Of a DNA stretch of 64,000 nt, positions 51,077 to 59,637 are shown in pieces. This DNA comes from an uncultured Lachnospiraceae bacterium (GTDB lineage Bacteria; Bacillota; Clostridia; Lachnospirales; Lachnospiraceae), in NCBI GenBank assembly GCA_947174015.1, contig CAMWHJ010000001.1, positions 57,168 through 121,167 on the forward strand. Reading direction: 5' to 3'. The position numbers and the translations under genes are program-made. Each line of letters opens with the position of its first letter. Positions within the stretch are counted from its first letter, which is position 1. Below the pieces are notes generated by a model, which saw nothing but the letters and a program-made list of their open reading frames with translations, searched no databases and had not been told where the DNA came from.

Positions 51077-53407
51077 CTAAAAATCAAAATCAAAGTCCTC
51101 TAACCCTTCAATCACTTCCATGGCGTCCCCATCCAATTGTCCATTGACCACTTCACTGACCTGACTGCCGTTGAGCCCCCAGATTTCACCCAGATTCTCA
51201 GCAACCTGATCCTTCTCTCTGGCAGAGAAATCTGCAAAAGCACGGCGCAAAAATACCAGTGCCCGCTTAAATTCTTCTTCCTCCAAAGAAGATATGTATT
51301 GATCCAGACTTTCCCACAAAGACAAGCGGGCAATTAACGCATAGGGATTTTTCTTGGACAAGCCTTCAAACCAGCCTGCCCCCAGCTCTGCTGGCACTCC
51401 CTTGGACAATCTCCTTTGGACCTCTGCCCTAAGCTGTTCTGTGGTAAGCTTACTGCGCTCCATTAAAATTGCCGCTGCAAAACCGGACAGCATTGTATTT
51501 AAATCATCCCGAAATGCCGTATCCTCCAAGGCATGAACCCACTTGTCCTCTTCCAGGAAATCATGGGCCAATGCCACCTGATTCCACTGTTCCATGGCAA
51601 CCATGATTTCCTTGGCGGCACTGTCATCACAGATACAGGAATCCGCCAAAATCAGGCAGGAACGGTAATAGAGCTGCTGTAAAATGGGGATCAGCACCTG
51701 CGATTCTACCTGACGAATATTACCATATTGAACTACAACAGATAAGCGATGAGCAGTTTCTGCCAATTCTGTCACCGATACCGCTGACACCGCCATGCCC
51801 TGAAGGGCAGAGGTGGCATACTGTACTGCCTGTGCCATACCGCAGAAAAAGGCATCTTCTATCGCCTTTGCAACGTGGCTCATCTGACTGGCTTTCTCCA
51901 CCTGCTCCTTTAGCACAAAGGAAACTGCCTGTGCTATGGTATCTCCTTTTAACGCAGACTCCACCAATTCGATCTCTGATTCCGGTGTCCAGCGCAACAC
52001 CCAATGCTCTGCCCAAGTGGCATTTTCCTGAGACACTGCCTGCTCCTTGGCAAAGCTGATTCCCAGTACCCGCAACTGATGCAAAAAGAAAGAGCGATGG
52101 AGATCTAAAAATGCCGATTTCTTAGAGACTACTTTTCTGTTTTCCCTCAGATCCAGCTTCAAATCTTGAGCAGTCAAATCTCTATATTTTTCCAGATTCC
52201 ATTCCTTCAGCTTCCGATAGAAATCCTCTTGTATACTGGTACGGCTGACCCCTTCCGGTAAAGCGCCAATACGGTTTCCAATTTCCGTATCTGCCACTGC
52301 CAGACTGATTTTCGCAAAATTGCCCTCACCAAGACAAGTAACCGCTGCATCCTGCAAATCCCGCAGTGTGGGAGTTGCACCTCCCCGCATAGCTGCAAGT
52401 GCCTTTGCCAGCCGCAGTGCTTCAATCACCTGTGCCGAGGAGGCGGCGTTACCCTGGTTTCTCTGATAGACTGCTAACTTTGTCAGATAACAACTGGCGG
52501 CATAATCATCATCCTGCTGTTTTCTTCCCTCCCAGAGCAGTTCATAGTAGGCAGGTGCCTTATTTCCGGCTCCATAACCGGCTCGGGTAGACAGACGATA
52601 ATAGGAATATGGCATTAATGTATGGCTTGCCTCCACCCGCTTTAAGGACTGTTCTTCCTGATCTGTCATGGCAAAAGAACTGCCGTCCTCCTGCTGCCAA
52701 AGCTTTAAACCTTCCACATGATAGGAGCCGGTAACCACCACAATGTCTTCCGGTGCAATGCCTTCTGCCACGGCTTTTTTGATCTGGCGGCACATATAGG
52801 CTTCCCGGATAACCGTCTCTGCCATGTCCCTATCCGGTTTTTCGTCCATTCCACGCAGACTTGCCCCAAAAACATTACTGCCCTGATGATACTGCTCCAT
52901 TTCAAGTACATGCTCCATGGAACGCTCCCAAAAGGTTTCCTGCCCATCCTCACCGGTGGCTTCGGAAAGTCTCTCATACACATCCTTACGTCGTAATTTA
53001 TGTTCTGAGACAGTGACTTCATTGTTCTCCCCTTCTGCCTCCTGCTCCATGATTTCCTTCCATTCCAACTGTTCCACTGCCTGCTGCAATGCCAAAAATA
53101 CTTCCGAAGGCAAATCCATAAAACGGCACTCTCTCTTTTTTTCCTGACACCAGCAGACTGCCTGATATTCTGGAGAGTACTCTGCAAAGGGATAAAGAAT
53201 GGTACGCACTGGAGCCTCTTTTGTATATGCTAAAATGGCAATGGGCGGCTTGGTTTCCTCTTTCACCATATCCCCCATCATATCTTTAAAATCACTTGGT
53301 CCCTCCACCAGCACCAGCTTAGGCTGTTTTTCTTCTAAAAATTCCCGAAGATAGTATGCTCCCGCCGGAGACAGGTGCCGGATTCCAAAAAAATATGGCT
53401 GTTTCAT
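51077..53407 (-). CDS. DUF5682-like protein
   Basis: 776 residues from MKQPYFFGIRHLSPAGAYYL at 53407 (AAGG upstream; the GTG at 53416 is less likely). The N-terminal region has FGIRHLSPAGAYYL, LVLVEGPSDF and FMDLPSEVFLA and later VVTGSYHVEGL, patterns that recall the TraB/EreA/ChaN-type fold with its conserved His and Glu. A helical region makes up the rest. It ends in DAMEVIEGLEDFDFDF. The protein always travels with MoxR and VWA genes as far as I recall. Its biochemical role is unknown; a hydrolase-like function is inference from the motifs. Confidence 0.82.
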   Translation of the reverse strand: MKQPYFFGIRHLSPAGAYYLREFLEEKQPKLVLVEGPSDFKDMMGDMVKEETKPPIAILAYTKEAPVRTILYPFAEYSPEYQAVCWCQEKKRECRFMDLPSEVFLALQQAVEQLEWKEIMEQEAEGENNEVTVSEHKLRRKDVYERLSEATGEDGQETFWERSMEHVLEMEQYHQGSNVFGASLRGMDEKPDRDMAETVIREAYMCRQIKKAVAEGIAPEDIVVVTGSYHVEGLKLWQQEDGSSFAMTDQEEQSLKRVEASHTLMPYSYYRLSTRAGYGAGNKAPAYYELLWEGRKQQDDDYAASCYLTKLAVYQRNQGNAASSAQVIEALRLAKALAAMRGGATPTLRDLQDAAVTCLGEGNFAKISLAVADTEIGNRIGALPEGVSRTSIQEDFYRKLKEWNLEKYRDLTAQDLKLDLRENRKVVSKKSAFLDLHRSFFLHQLRVLGISFAKEQAVSQENATWAEHWVLRWTPESEIELVESALKGDTIAQAVSFVLKEQVEKASQMSHVAKAIEDAFFCGMAQAVQYATSALQGMAVSAVSVTELAETAHRLSVVVQYGNIRQVESQVLIPILQQLYYRSCLILADSCICDDSAAKEIMVAMEQWNQVALAHDFLEEDKWVHALEDTAFRDDLNTMLSGFAAAILMERSKLTTEQLRAEVQRRLSKGVPAELGAGWFEGLSKKNPYALIARLSLWESLDQYISSLEEEEFKRALVFLRRAFADFSAREKDQVAENLGEIWGLNGSQVSEVVNGQLDGDAMEVIEGLEDFDFDF

Positions 53408-53441
53408 TTTTTGCACCTTGATCCTTTCCCCGATTTTTCTT

Positions 53442-54530
53442 TTATCCCTTATTTAACTCCTTACAGGCACTATAAAGCCCTAACCATTGGGAACCGCGTT
53501 TTTTCATGACATTTTCTAAGTATTCCTTCCATGCAATGGCATCCTTGTCCTCATCCTTTACCACCGCACCCTGCAGTCCTGCGGCAAGGTCTTCGGCACT
53601 GATACTTCCGTCTCCAAAACTGCCTGCCAGTGCCATGCTGTTGCAGAGCAAGGAAATCGCCTCCGCAGTGGACAATACACCCGTAGGCGTCTTTACTTTC
53701 TGTGTTCGGTCTAAGGTTTCTCCCAGACGCAGTTCTCTGAAAATCGTACATACCTTTTCCACCACATCCTCCTCTGGAAGTTCGGCATTTAAGTCTAAAC
53801 TACCGGAAAGCTGTGCCACTCTGGTACGGACAATGTCCATCTCTGACTGGAGATTGTCTGGGGAAGGCAGCACTACAATGTTAAAACGGCGTTTTAGAGC
53901 AGCAGACATTTCATTGACACCCTTGTCTCTGGTGTTGGCGGTGGCTATGACAGAAAATCCTTTCTGTGCCGCCACTTCCATGCCAAGTTCCGGTACGGAA
54001 ATCCGCTTTTCTGACAATATGGAGATTAGGGCATCCTGCACCTCTGAGGCACAGCGGGAAATCTCCTCCATTCTGGCGATGGTTCCTGTCTCCATGGCAT
54101 GAAAAATAGGGCTTTTCAGCATGGCTTCTTTGGAGGGTCCCTGTGCAATCAGCATGGCATAATTCCATGAATAGCGAATCTGCTCCTCTGTGGTTCCTGC
54201 AGTACCCTGTACTACTTTGGTGGAATCTCCATTGATGGCAGCGGTAAGATGTTCGGAAAGCCAGCTTTTGGCTGTTCCCGGCTCTCCAATCAATAACAGT
54301 GCCCGATCGGTCACTAAGGTGGCTATGGCAATTTCCACCAGCCGCTCCTGTCCGATATACTTTGGAGTAATCACTGTTCTTCCTACTTTTCCGCCGCAGA
54401 TATATGTCTTCACTGATTTGGGAGACATTTTCCATCCTGTGGGAATGGGGTCTTTTTCTGCTTTAATTAATGCATCAATTTCTTTTTGAAATAACTGCTC
54501 TGCCGGCAGCCGTAAAATCTGTTCTTCCAT
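53442..54530 (-). CDS. MoxR-family AAA+ ATPase
   Basis: 362 residues from MEEQILRLPAEQLFQKEI at 54530. Walker A GEPGTAKS (82-89), a Walker B variant RMEEISRCASEVQDALISIL in which the usual Asp is Glu, sensor 1 region VIATANTRDKGVNEMS, arginine finger in AALKRRFNIVVLP, and a C-terminal lid. MoxR ATPases remodel or activate partner proteins, normally a VWA protein; here 49803-50978 is the obvious partner. Upstream, a perfect 10-bp hairpin (54542-54573) sits just before the start and could regulate its expression separately from the two genes at 55462-58764. Confidence 0.93.
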   Translation of the reverse strand: MEEQILRLPAEQLFQKEIDALIKAEKDPIPTGWKMSPKSVKTYICGGKVGRTVITPKYIGQERLVEIAIATLVTDRALLLIGEPGTAKSWLSEHLTAAINGDSTKVVQGTAGTTEEQIRYSWNYAMLIAQGPSKEAMLKSPIFHAMETGTIARMEEISRCASEVQDALISILSEKRISVPELGMEVAAQKGFSVIATANTRDKGVNEMSAALKRRFNIVVLPSPDNLQSEMDIVRTRVAQLSGSLDLNAELPEEDVVEKVCTIFRELRLGETLDRTQKVKTPTGVLSTAEAISLLCNSMALAGSFGDGSISAEDLAAGLQGAVVKDEDKDAIAWKEYLENVMKKRGSQWLGLYSACKELNKG

Positions 54531-54541
54531 ATGTTCACCAA

Positions 54542-54573
54542 GCTTTCGGCTGTTTATTTCGAGAGCCGAAAGC
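54542..54573 (-). promoter_or_regulatory. Perfect hairpin in front of the MoxR gene
   Basis: GCTTTCGGCT (54542-54551) and AGCCGAAAGC (54564-54573) form 10 perfect base pairs, ending 12 bases before the MoxR start codon. No T-run follows on the minus strand. It may shield or present the ribosome-binding site, or end transcripts coming from upstream. Confidence 0.55.
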
Positions 54574-54816
54574 AGCAAATTTTCACCTTGTCAATATGTA
54601 GGATATTTGCTTTTTCCTTTCTATATATTTGTGTACTGCTGTTTTGAAATTGTTTATTACTTTCACTAATATGTTTATATATCCATGGATTTTTGATTGT
54701 TCCACTTGTTTTTTATCAATGATATCTCCTTGGATACTTTACATATTATACCATTTGCAAGAGGTAAAGTACAATATTATTTTACATGCCAGAACATTTA
54801 CTATATAACAAAAAAC
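54574..54816. other. AT-rich intergenic stretch, probable MoxR promoter region
   Basis: About 240 bases without coding potential between the secreted-protein terminator and the MoxR hairpin. A separate promoter for the MoxR / DUF5682-like / VWA genes is expected here, because the upstream gene has its own terminator, but no hexamer pair is clear enough to name. Confidence 0.35.
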
Positions 54817-54837
54817 CCCCTAACATAATGTTAGGGG
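54809..54837 (-). terminator. Terminator of the secreted-protein gene
   Basis: CCCCTAACAT (54817-54826) pairs with ATGTTAGGGG (54828-54837); on the minus strand GGTTTTTTG follows. It isolates the secreted-protein gene from the MoxR gene. Confidence 0.9.
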
Positions 54838-54844
54838 ATAAATA

Positions 54845-55327
54845 TTAATAAATTGTAGTGATTGATGCCAAATAATTACATTTCGTGCCAACATGACCAC
54901 ATATGTAAAAATCCATTTTGCCAAGAAGTTTACCTGTATCTTGATTATAGAAGTAAGCAACACGGTAATATTTGTCCGGAAGATATGGACCTGTTGGAGA
55001 ACAAGTATGAGGAGTCTCTATTACTTTTTTACCAGTGGTGGCATAAGTAGATATTCCGTTCTGGAAATCAGCTTCATTTTCTTCCGTTATAATTTGTACT
55101 ATATAACTTAGAAGTCTTTGCCTCTCACCTTCTTCCAAGGATTCTAAGTCAGAGCTTTCCATTCTAATATCAATATCACCAAAGGAACCAAAGGAAACCA
55201 AATTCTGTTCTTCCTCCACTGCTTCTGCTGACTTGTCAATGCTGCTTGCCTGTATATTATGATTCAATCCAAGCAATAATGTTAATGATAACAGTGAAAT
55301 AGCCGAAATTTTCTTTGATATTTTCAT
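54845..55327 (-). CDS. Secreted protein of unknown function inside the MoxR cluster
   Basis: 160 residues, AAAGGAG upstream of MKISKKISAISLLSLTLLLG. A clear signal peptide ends near residue 27 (NHNIQASS). The mature part is acidic at first (KSAEAVEEEQNLVSFG, ESSDLESLEEGERQ), then beta-rich with three cysteines (CSPTGPYLPDKYYRVAYFYN, YICGHVGTKCNYL). It has its own promoter (55366-55394) and terminator, so it is not part of the surrounding transcript. I recognise no family. An effector, inhibitor or adhesin-like role is possible, but nothing visible decides between them. Confidence 0.7.
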   Translation of the reverse strand: MKISKKISAISLLSLTLLLGLNHNIQASSIDKSAEAVEEEQNLVSFGSFGDIDIRMESSDLESLEEGERQRLLSYIVQIITEENEADFQNGISTYATTGKKVIETPHTCSPTGPYLPDKYYRVAYFYNQDTGKLLGKMDFYICGHVGTKCNYLASITTIY

Positions 55328-55365
55328 TCTAAAATATCTCCTTTCTAATATTTAAGATTGGAACA

Positions 55366-55394
55366 ATCATACCATACTGAATACCAAAATTCAA
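55366..55394 (-). promoter_or_regulatory. Promoter of the secreted-protein gene
   Basis: On the minus strand TTGAAT (55394-55389) and TATGAT (55371-55366) are exactly 17 bp apart, 39 bases before the start codon. Confidence 0.7.
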
Positions 55395-55461
55395 TCTTCA
55401 TTGTTCGCATTTTTCGACAAATATCTATTCAAACCGCCATCTCACTTTTATTTCCAAACTG

Positions 55462-57279
55462 CTACGGTTGACTCCAAGTTTCAATCCAATTATTCAAATA
55501 CTGCTGACTGATGTCCCGCTTTTCTTTTTCATTCTCCAAATACTCCAGAATCAGCTTAGCTTCTTCTGCTTTCTGCTGATATGTTCCGGGCATTTCACCG
55601 AGAAACATTTGTAATTCCCATGTCCGCACCTGTGGGTTCTTTTTCACATAATCTCTTGCCAGTCCGGGAATATAGTCTGCTTTGCACTTATCCAGATATT
55701 TCAGATAGTCCCGATTTGGATGTTGTATTGCACGCTGCATAAACCATGGTTTTAATTTTTCACACATGGATGCATTATTCTCATCCAGCCATTGATACAG
55801 GATTTTATCAAACTGCTCACAGGGATACTCCATAAGTGTATCCACAACCTTTTCTGTTATCTGTTCTTGACAGTCAAACCACTGTTCAACCCACTGGTTG
55901 GCATCATTGTCAAAGTAAGATATCTCCAATTGATATTTGCCGCCTGTAAATTTAATATAGGAAAATGCATCTGCCATCACACGTTTCTTTACCGAAATAC
56001 TCTGAAATCCAAAGGATTCCTTCTCCGACAGTTCTTTTGCCAGCCAGTTATGTACATCCTCTTCCTCCAGAAGTTTGCTCATCACCACAACTCCGTAATA
56101 GCAGTCTATATGATCCCGCTTTTCTTCCTGCTTTAAAATGTCCATGGCAGCATCTCTTAAATATCTGTCCTTGGTACAAATATAAGACTCTAACATAGAA
56201 CGTGCCATTTCTTTTGAAGAAGTCACCTGACGGTAAAATTCTGCAATTCTCTCACCGGATTTCCCCAGTAAGCAATGCGAAAAACCTCTAACATTTGAGG
56301 TTTGCGAACTCCCTGCTTTCAAGCCTTTATCCAACGCCTCTCTGTCTTCTTCCATGGCTTTCATCAGCACATCCGCAGTGAAATCCGATGCCCACTGGGA
56401 AGTGACACCCTCCAAGTATTCCAGTGCATCCAAGGGTTTTTTCTTGGCAAGATTTTGGAAAAATTCCTCCACTTCCTGCCCCTCTTGAAATGCCAGTGCA
56501 CGAATGGCAGCCTTTTTGGCTGCTCCACGCTCCGTTTTCACCAAATCAAGCAAAAGACTTGTGTTTTCTCTGTGATGGCGCAGGGCAAACAACAGTGCTT
56601 TTCGCACATCCTTTTCTGACTCTGGCAGGTTTTCCATATAAAATGCATTTTCTTTTTCTCCCCCCAGTGCTTCTATGACCCACACTCTGCGAACCATTGC
56701 CTTATTGCCCTTGGGATCAAAATCTTCTTTTAAAATGGGCAGCAGACTTATATCTTGCTCCTCAATCATCCACTCCATTACCATTTCTGCCAGTTCTCCA
56801 TAAGAAGCACCCAATGCCTGTACCATGGCATGTTTCACCCGGTAATCTTGAAAAAGTTCCGGGTGGGTCATTTTAGCCTCCCAGACTTGATTATAATGAC
56901 CGCTGCCGGAAGTGGTCAGTGCTTCTATCAAGGTACTAAGAGAAGAATAGGGGGCATTGGCAATGACACTGCTCTGTTCTGTATGCTTTATTTTTTCCGG
57001 TTCTGCATCTTTTGGCACTTCCACCGCCGCCATGGTGCAAAGAACCGCATCCACCAAAGTAAGTGTCTCCAGCAAAGCACCTGCTCTCTCTTCCTCTTTC
57101 GCTGCCATAAGCCGTTCCATAAGTCCGCTGATCTTTTGAAACACAGGAGATGCCTTTGCTAAACTCTGCATATCCTTCGCTGCCCGCTGAAGACGGAAAT
57201 CCTCAGACAACAAATTGCTTCCTGCAATGGCTGCAGAACGCAGACGGCTCTGCAATTCATAAATTGGTGTAATATCCAT
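55462..57279 (-). CDS. Helical-repeat (HEAT-like) protein of the MoxR cluster
   Basis: 605 residues, AGGAG upstream of MDITPIYELQSRLRSAAIA. Almost all helical; the middle has HEAT-like repeats (VRKALLFALRHHRENTSLLL, AAKKAAIRALAFQEGQEVEE, MVQALGASYGELAEMVMEWM). The C-terminal third contains YIKFTGGKYQLEISYFDNDA, a short beta-sheet. There are no catalytic motifs. It probably acts as a protein-binding scaffold between the SWIM protein (15 bases upstream) and the other components. The family name is not certain. Confidence 0.75.
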   Translation of the reverse strand: MDITPIYELQSRLRSAAIAGSNLLSEDFRLQRAAKDMQSLAKASPVFQKISGLMERLMAAKEEERAGALLETLTLVDAVLCTMAAVEVPKDAEPEKIKHTEQSSVIANAPYSSLSTLIEALTTSGSGHYNQVWEAKMTHPELFQDYRVKHAMVQALGASYGELAEMVMEWMIEEQDISLLPILKEDFDPKGNKAMVRRVWVIEALGGEKENAFYMENLPESEKDVRKALLFALRHHRENTSLLLDLVKTERGAAKKAAIRALAFQEGQEVEEFFQNLAKKKPLDALEYLEGVTSQWASDFTADVLMKAMEEDREALDKGLKAGSSQTSNVRGFSHCLLGKSGERIAEFYRQVTSSKEMARSMLESYICTKDRYLRDAAMDILKQEEKRDHIDCYYGVVVMSKLLEEEDVHNWLAKELSEKESFGFQSISVKKRVMADAFSYIKFTGGKYQLEISYFDNDANQWVEQWFDCQEQITEKVVDTLMEYPCEQFDKILYQWLDENNASMCEKLKPWFMQRAIQHPNRDYLKYLDKCKADYIPGLARDYVKKNPQVRTWELQMFLGEMPGTYQQKAEEAKLILEYLENEKEKRDISQQYLNNWIETWSQP

Positions 57280-57294
57280 GATGTTTCTCCTTTC

Positions 57295-58764
57295 CTAATA
57301 CAGCAAACGTACCAGCTTATCCTCAGTTATAATTGTAAGAGGCTGTGCAAATAATCTCTTCTGCTGTCTGTGATAATAAAAAGCTGCCAACAGTACCTGA
57401 TTTTCCAAAAGTGTATCATCCGGAATAATCTTGAGATTTTTCACGGATTTTTCCATTCCTTCCCGATCTCGCAGATAAATTTTATCACCTGCTTTTGTCT
57501 CCAACACCAAATCATCTCCCAGTTTTCCTATCTGATGATATGCAATTAACCCCAGAACCATTGGCTCTGCCATTGGATTTTTCAGAATGTTTTTGATGTT
57601 TTTGGCTTCGGTGCTTATGGATTCCATGGCATAACTCTGCACTTTGGCAAAATCCTCCGGTGTAGTCTCCCGCAGGATGGCACCCTCCCAGCGGATTCTG
57701 GGATTTCCTTCTCCGGGATAACACATCAGCTTGGGCACCTGTGCCACCGAGAATAAGGTATCCTCCTGTTTGATATATTTCAGAGACTTCACAGGCCGGT
57801 AATTGTAATGCATAAAAAGTTCCCCTGTGTTTCTGTCCACAAAACAGCCGCTGTCTATGTACTGCTTTCCTGCCTCATCATAAGTTACCCAGAAAGAAAG
57901 CTGCATCAGTTCTGCGTTTTCCCTGCACTTGCCCAGTTCTTCTAATTCTGACAGTTTCCAGATACCTCCCAGTTCCTCATAAAGAATGGTATCCTCCAAT
58001 GCCACATCCTCCTGTTCCACCTTCTGTTGTAAATATTCCTTAGACTTTTTCACAAGATTCCAAAGCTTCTCCAACACCTCAATGGCATTGTCGTAGTGGA
58101 TTTCCTCCCCATCCTTTTGAAATTGTGTAATTTCCAGTATCAGACCATTCAGCAGCTTCTGGGGTCCAGGCAGATAATAGTCTCCCAACTGTTTGGACAG
58201 CTTGCTGTAAGTGGTAAGAGTGGTTCCTCCCATGGTTCCAAGTCCTGCTGATACCAACTCTGTCACAAGTTTTTCTGTAAGTTCCAGTCCCTCTATCTGT
58301 TTTTTGATTTTCTTTAATCTGGCAGTTTTGGCTGATTTGGCAGAAGCTGCTTTTTTCTTGGCTGCCTTTTCCTTTTCCTCCGGTGTCATGCTGTCAGGAT
58401 CTTGGGCCGCTTTCTCATCTCTCGCCTGCTTCTTCTCCCTCTTTTTGATGATGTCTTCGGGAATGGCACATATACTAAAATCTTTCCCTGCTGCCATCTC
58501 ATAAAGCAGTGCCAGACTGTGCTTGCATGGAAACTGTCTGCTGGGACAGGAACAGCGAAAAACCGGTGCTGCCTCATTGATATAATCTGCGGAAGTAATG
58601 TAGTTACTCTTACCGCTTCCGCTGCATTCTCCCATATAAAAGGTATCGTCCTCCGAGCGCTGTAAAGATACAAAGCCCCCGGAAGATGCAATTTTCTTTC
58701 CATTTGCCGCTGCCTTGGGATTGGGGGCAAGGGAAAGTATCTGCTCTTCTGTAACCTGCTGCAT
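57295..58764 (-). CDS. SWIM zinc-finger protein of the MoxR cluster
   Basis: 489 residues, GAGGAG upstream of MQQVTEEQILSLAPNPKAAA. The SWIM zinc finger CSCPSRQFPCKH (Cys71, Cys73, Cys80, His82) lies in an N-terminal domain that opens with a GKKIASSGGFVSLQ strand. A Lys/Ala-rich coiled coil follows (about 105-165; EKEKAAKKKAASAKSAKTAR). The C-terminal half is alpha/beta with HYNYRPVKSLKYIKQEDTLF and a final FYYHRQQKRLFAQPLT. SWIM fingers bind DNA or proteins. It is the first gene of the cluster, and the element with tandem small RNA-like units lies directly upstream. Confidence 0.85.
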   Translation of the reverse strand: MQQVTEEQILSLAPNPKAAANGKKIASSGGFVSLQRSEDDTFYMGECSGSGKSNYITSADYINEAAPVFRCSCPSRQFPCKHSLALLYEMAAGKDFSICAIPEDIIKKREKKQARDEKAAQDPDSMTPEEKEKAAKKKAASAKSAKTARLKKIKKQIEGLELTEKLVTELVSAGLGTMGGTTLTTYSKLSKQLGDYYLPGPQKLLNGLILEITQFQKDGEEIHYDNAIEVLEKLWNLVKKSKEYLQQKVEQEDVALEDTILYEELGGIWKLSELEELGKCRENAELMQLSFWVTYDEAGKQYIDSGCFVDRNTGELFMHYNYRPVKSLKYIKQEDTLFSVAQVPKLMCYPGEGNPRIRWEGAILRETTPEDFAKVQSYAMESISTEAKNIKNILKNPMAEPMVLGLIAYHQIGKLGDDLVLETKAGDKIYLRDREGMEKSVKNLKIIPDDTLLENQVLLAAFYYHRQQKRLFAQPLTIITEDKLVRLLY

Positions 58765-59044
58765 GTGAATTCTCCTCTCTTTTGCTTTCTTAACTTGTAA
58801 CTATTCAGTACCTTCTTAGTTACAATAAATAAGTACTCCGTGAATATGTTGGACACATGATTTCCACACCCACTTATTATATGTTATCATATCATTTTTT
58901 CTATAAGCTTTCAAACCTTTCTAAGCATTCACTTGTATAGACTGAACTTACTCTATAAAAAAGCAGATTTATTTTTCTACCAATATTCTCATTCTTATGG
59001 TATGATGTTCTCAATGGGAAAATTTGTGATTACAAAAATATGTG

Positions 59045-59214
59045 AAAAGAGCGTCACCACTTTGCGGTTTCGCTCTTTTCATATAACTATATAATAATGA
59101 GGGGGGAGTAGTAAATTTATTTGGGGGAATAAATTTACTCTATTATATAAAAAAGGTATAATTTATTGGGTCGTGGGTTTCCTTTCATTCTGAAAACCAC
59201 TTCCCTTGTACAGC
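59045..59214 (-). ncRNA. Putative small RNA gene, copy 1
   Basis: Minus-strand unit with -35 TAGACA (59249-59244), a 17-bp spacer and -10 TATATT (59226-59221), predicted start near 59214. It has a perfect 11-bp hairpin GTAAATTTATT / AATAAATTTAC whose loop is CCCCCA on the minus strand (59138-59111), an unpaired CCCCCC (59106-59101), and a final stem ending CGCTCTTTT (59079-59045) as terminator. Length about 170 nt. No open frame over about 23 codons. Its partner copy lies 258 bp away. Confidence 0.6.
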
Positions 59215-59302
59215 AAAATAAATATAACACATATTTTAATTTTTGTCTAGTACTTTTTTAATTCTTTTGTAATATTATTAAAATCCGCGAAATATATATA
59301 CC

Positions 59303-59472
59303 AAAAGAGCGTCACCGCTTTGCAGTTCCGCTCTTTTAACAAAAACTATAATAATGAGGGGGGAATAGTAAATTTATTTGGGGGAATAAATTTACTCTAT
59401 CATATAAAAAAGGTATAATATATTGGGGCACTGCTTCCCTTTCCGTTCTGAAAGCCGTTTCCCTTGTACAGC
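59303..59472 (-). ncRNA. Putative small RNA gene, copy 2
   Basis: Same architecture as copy 1: -35 TAGACA (59507-59502), a 17-bp spacer, -10 TATATT (59484-59479), the perfect 11-bp hairpin with CCCCCA loop (59395-59368), CCCCCC (59363-59358) and a terminator stem (59337-59303). In the terminator, compensating differences against copy 1 keep the pairing (ACCAC..GCGGT versus ACCGC..GCAGT), which indicates selection on structure. Confidence 0.6.
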
Positions 59473-59637
59473 AAAATAAATATAACATATATTTTAATAT
59501 TTGTCTAGTACTTTTTTAAAATTTGTGTAATATTTTTGTCACACATACATCTTATCTAAAACAATAGACAGCACGGTCTGTGCAGTAAATGCACAAACCT
59601 GCTGAATAGTTACATGTCTTCTAAAAAAACAAATACC

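Larger units (their letters stand above)
58797..59613. mobile_element. 817-bp segment bounded by the 12-bp inverted repeats of the small element family
   Basis: GTAACTATTCAG (58797-58808) and CTGAATAGTTAC (59602-59613) are perfect complements. The left 27 bases match the left end of copy 1, and the right end carries the family hairpin GGTCTGTGCA / TGCACAAACC (59575-59599). Unlike copies 1 and 2 there is no 8-bp target duplication (CTTAACTT left, ATGTCTTC right). Inside are the two tandem RNA-like units and no protein gene. It is either an enlarged element or two half-elements joined around this DNA. Confidence 0.65.

Noticed and set aside
59045..59471. Type I toxin-antitoxin locus in the tandem repeat
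   Set aside because: The only open frames (17 and 23 codons on the minus strand of copy 1) are not conserved in copy 2 and have no hydrophobic toxin-like segment or ribosome-binding site.
59045..59471. Tandem 6S RNA genes
   Set aside because: Length and tandem layout fit, but the 5' and 3' ends of each unit are not complementary to each other and there is no long interrupted hairpin with a central bubble.
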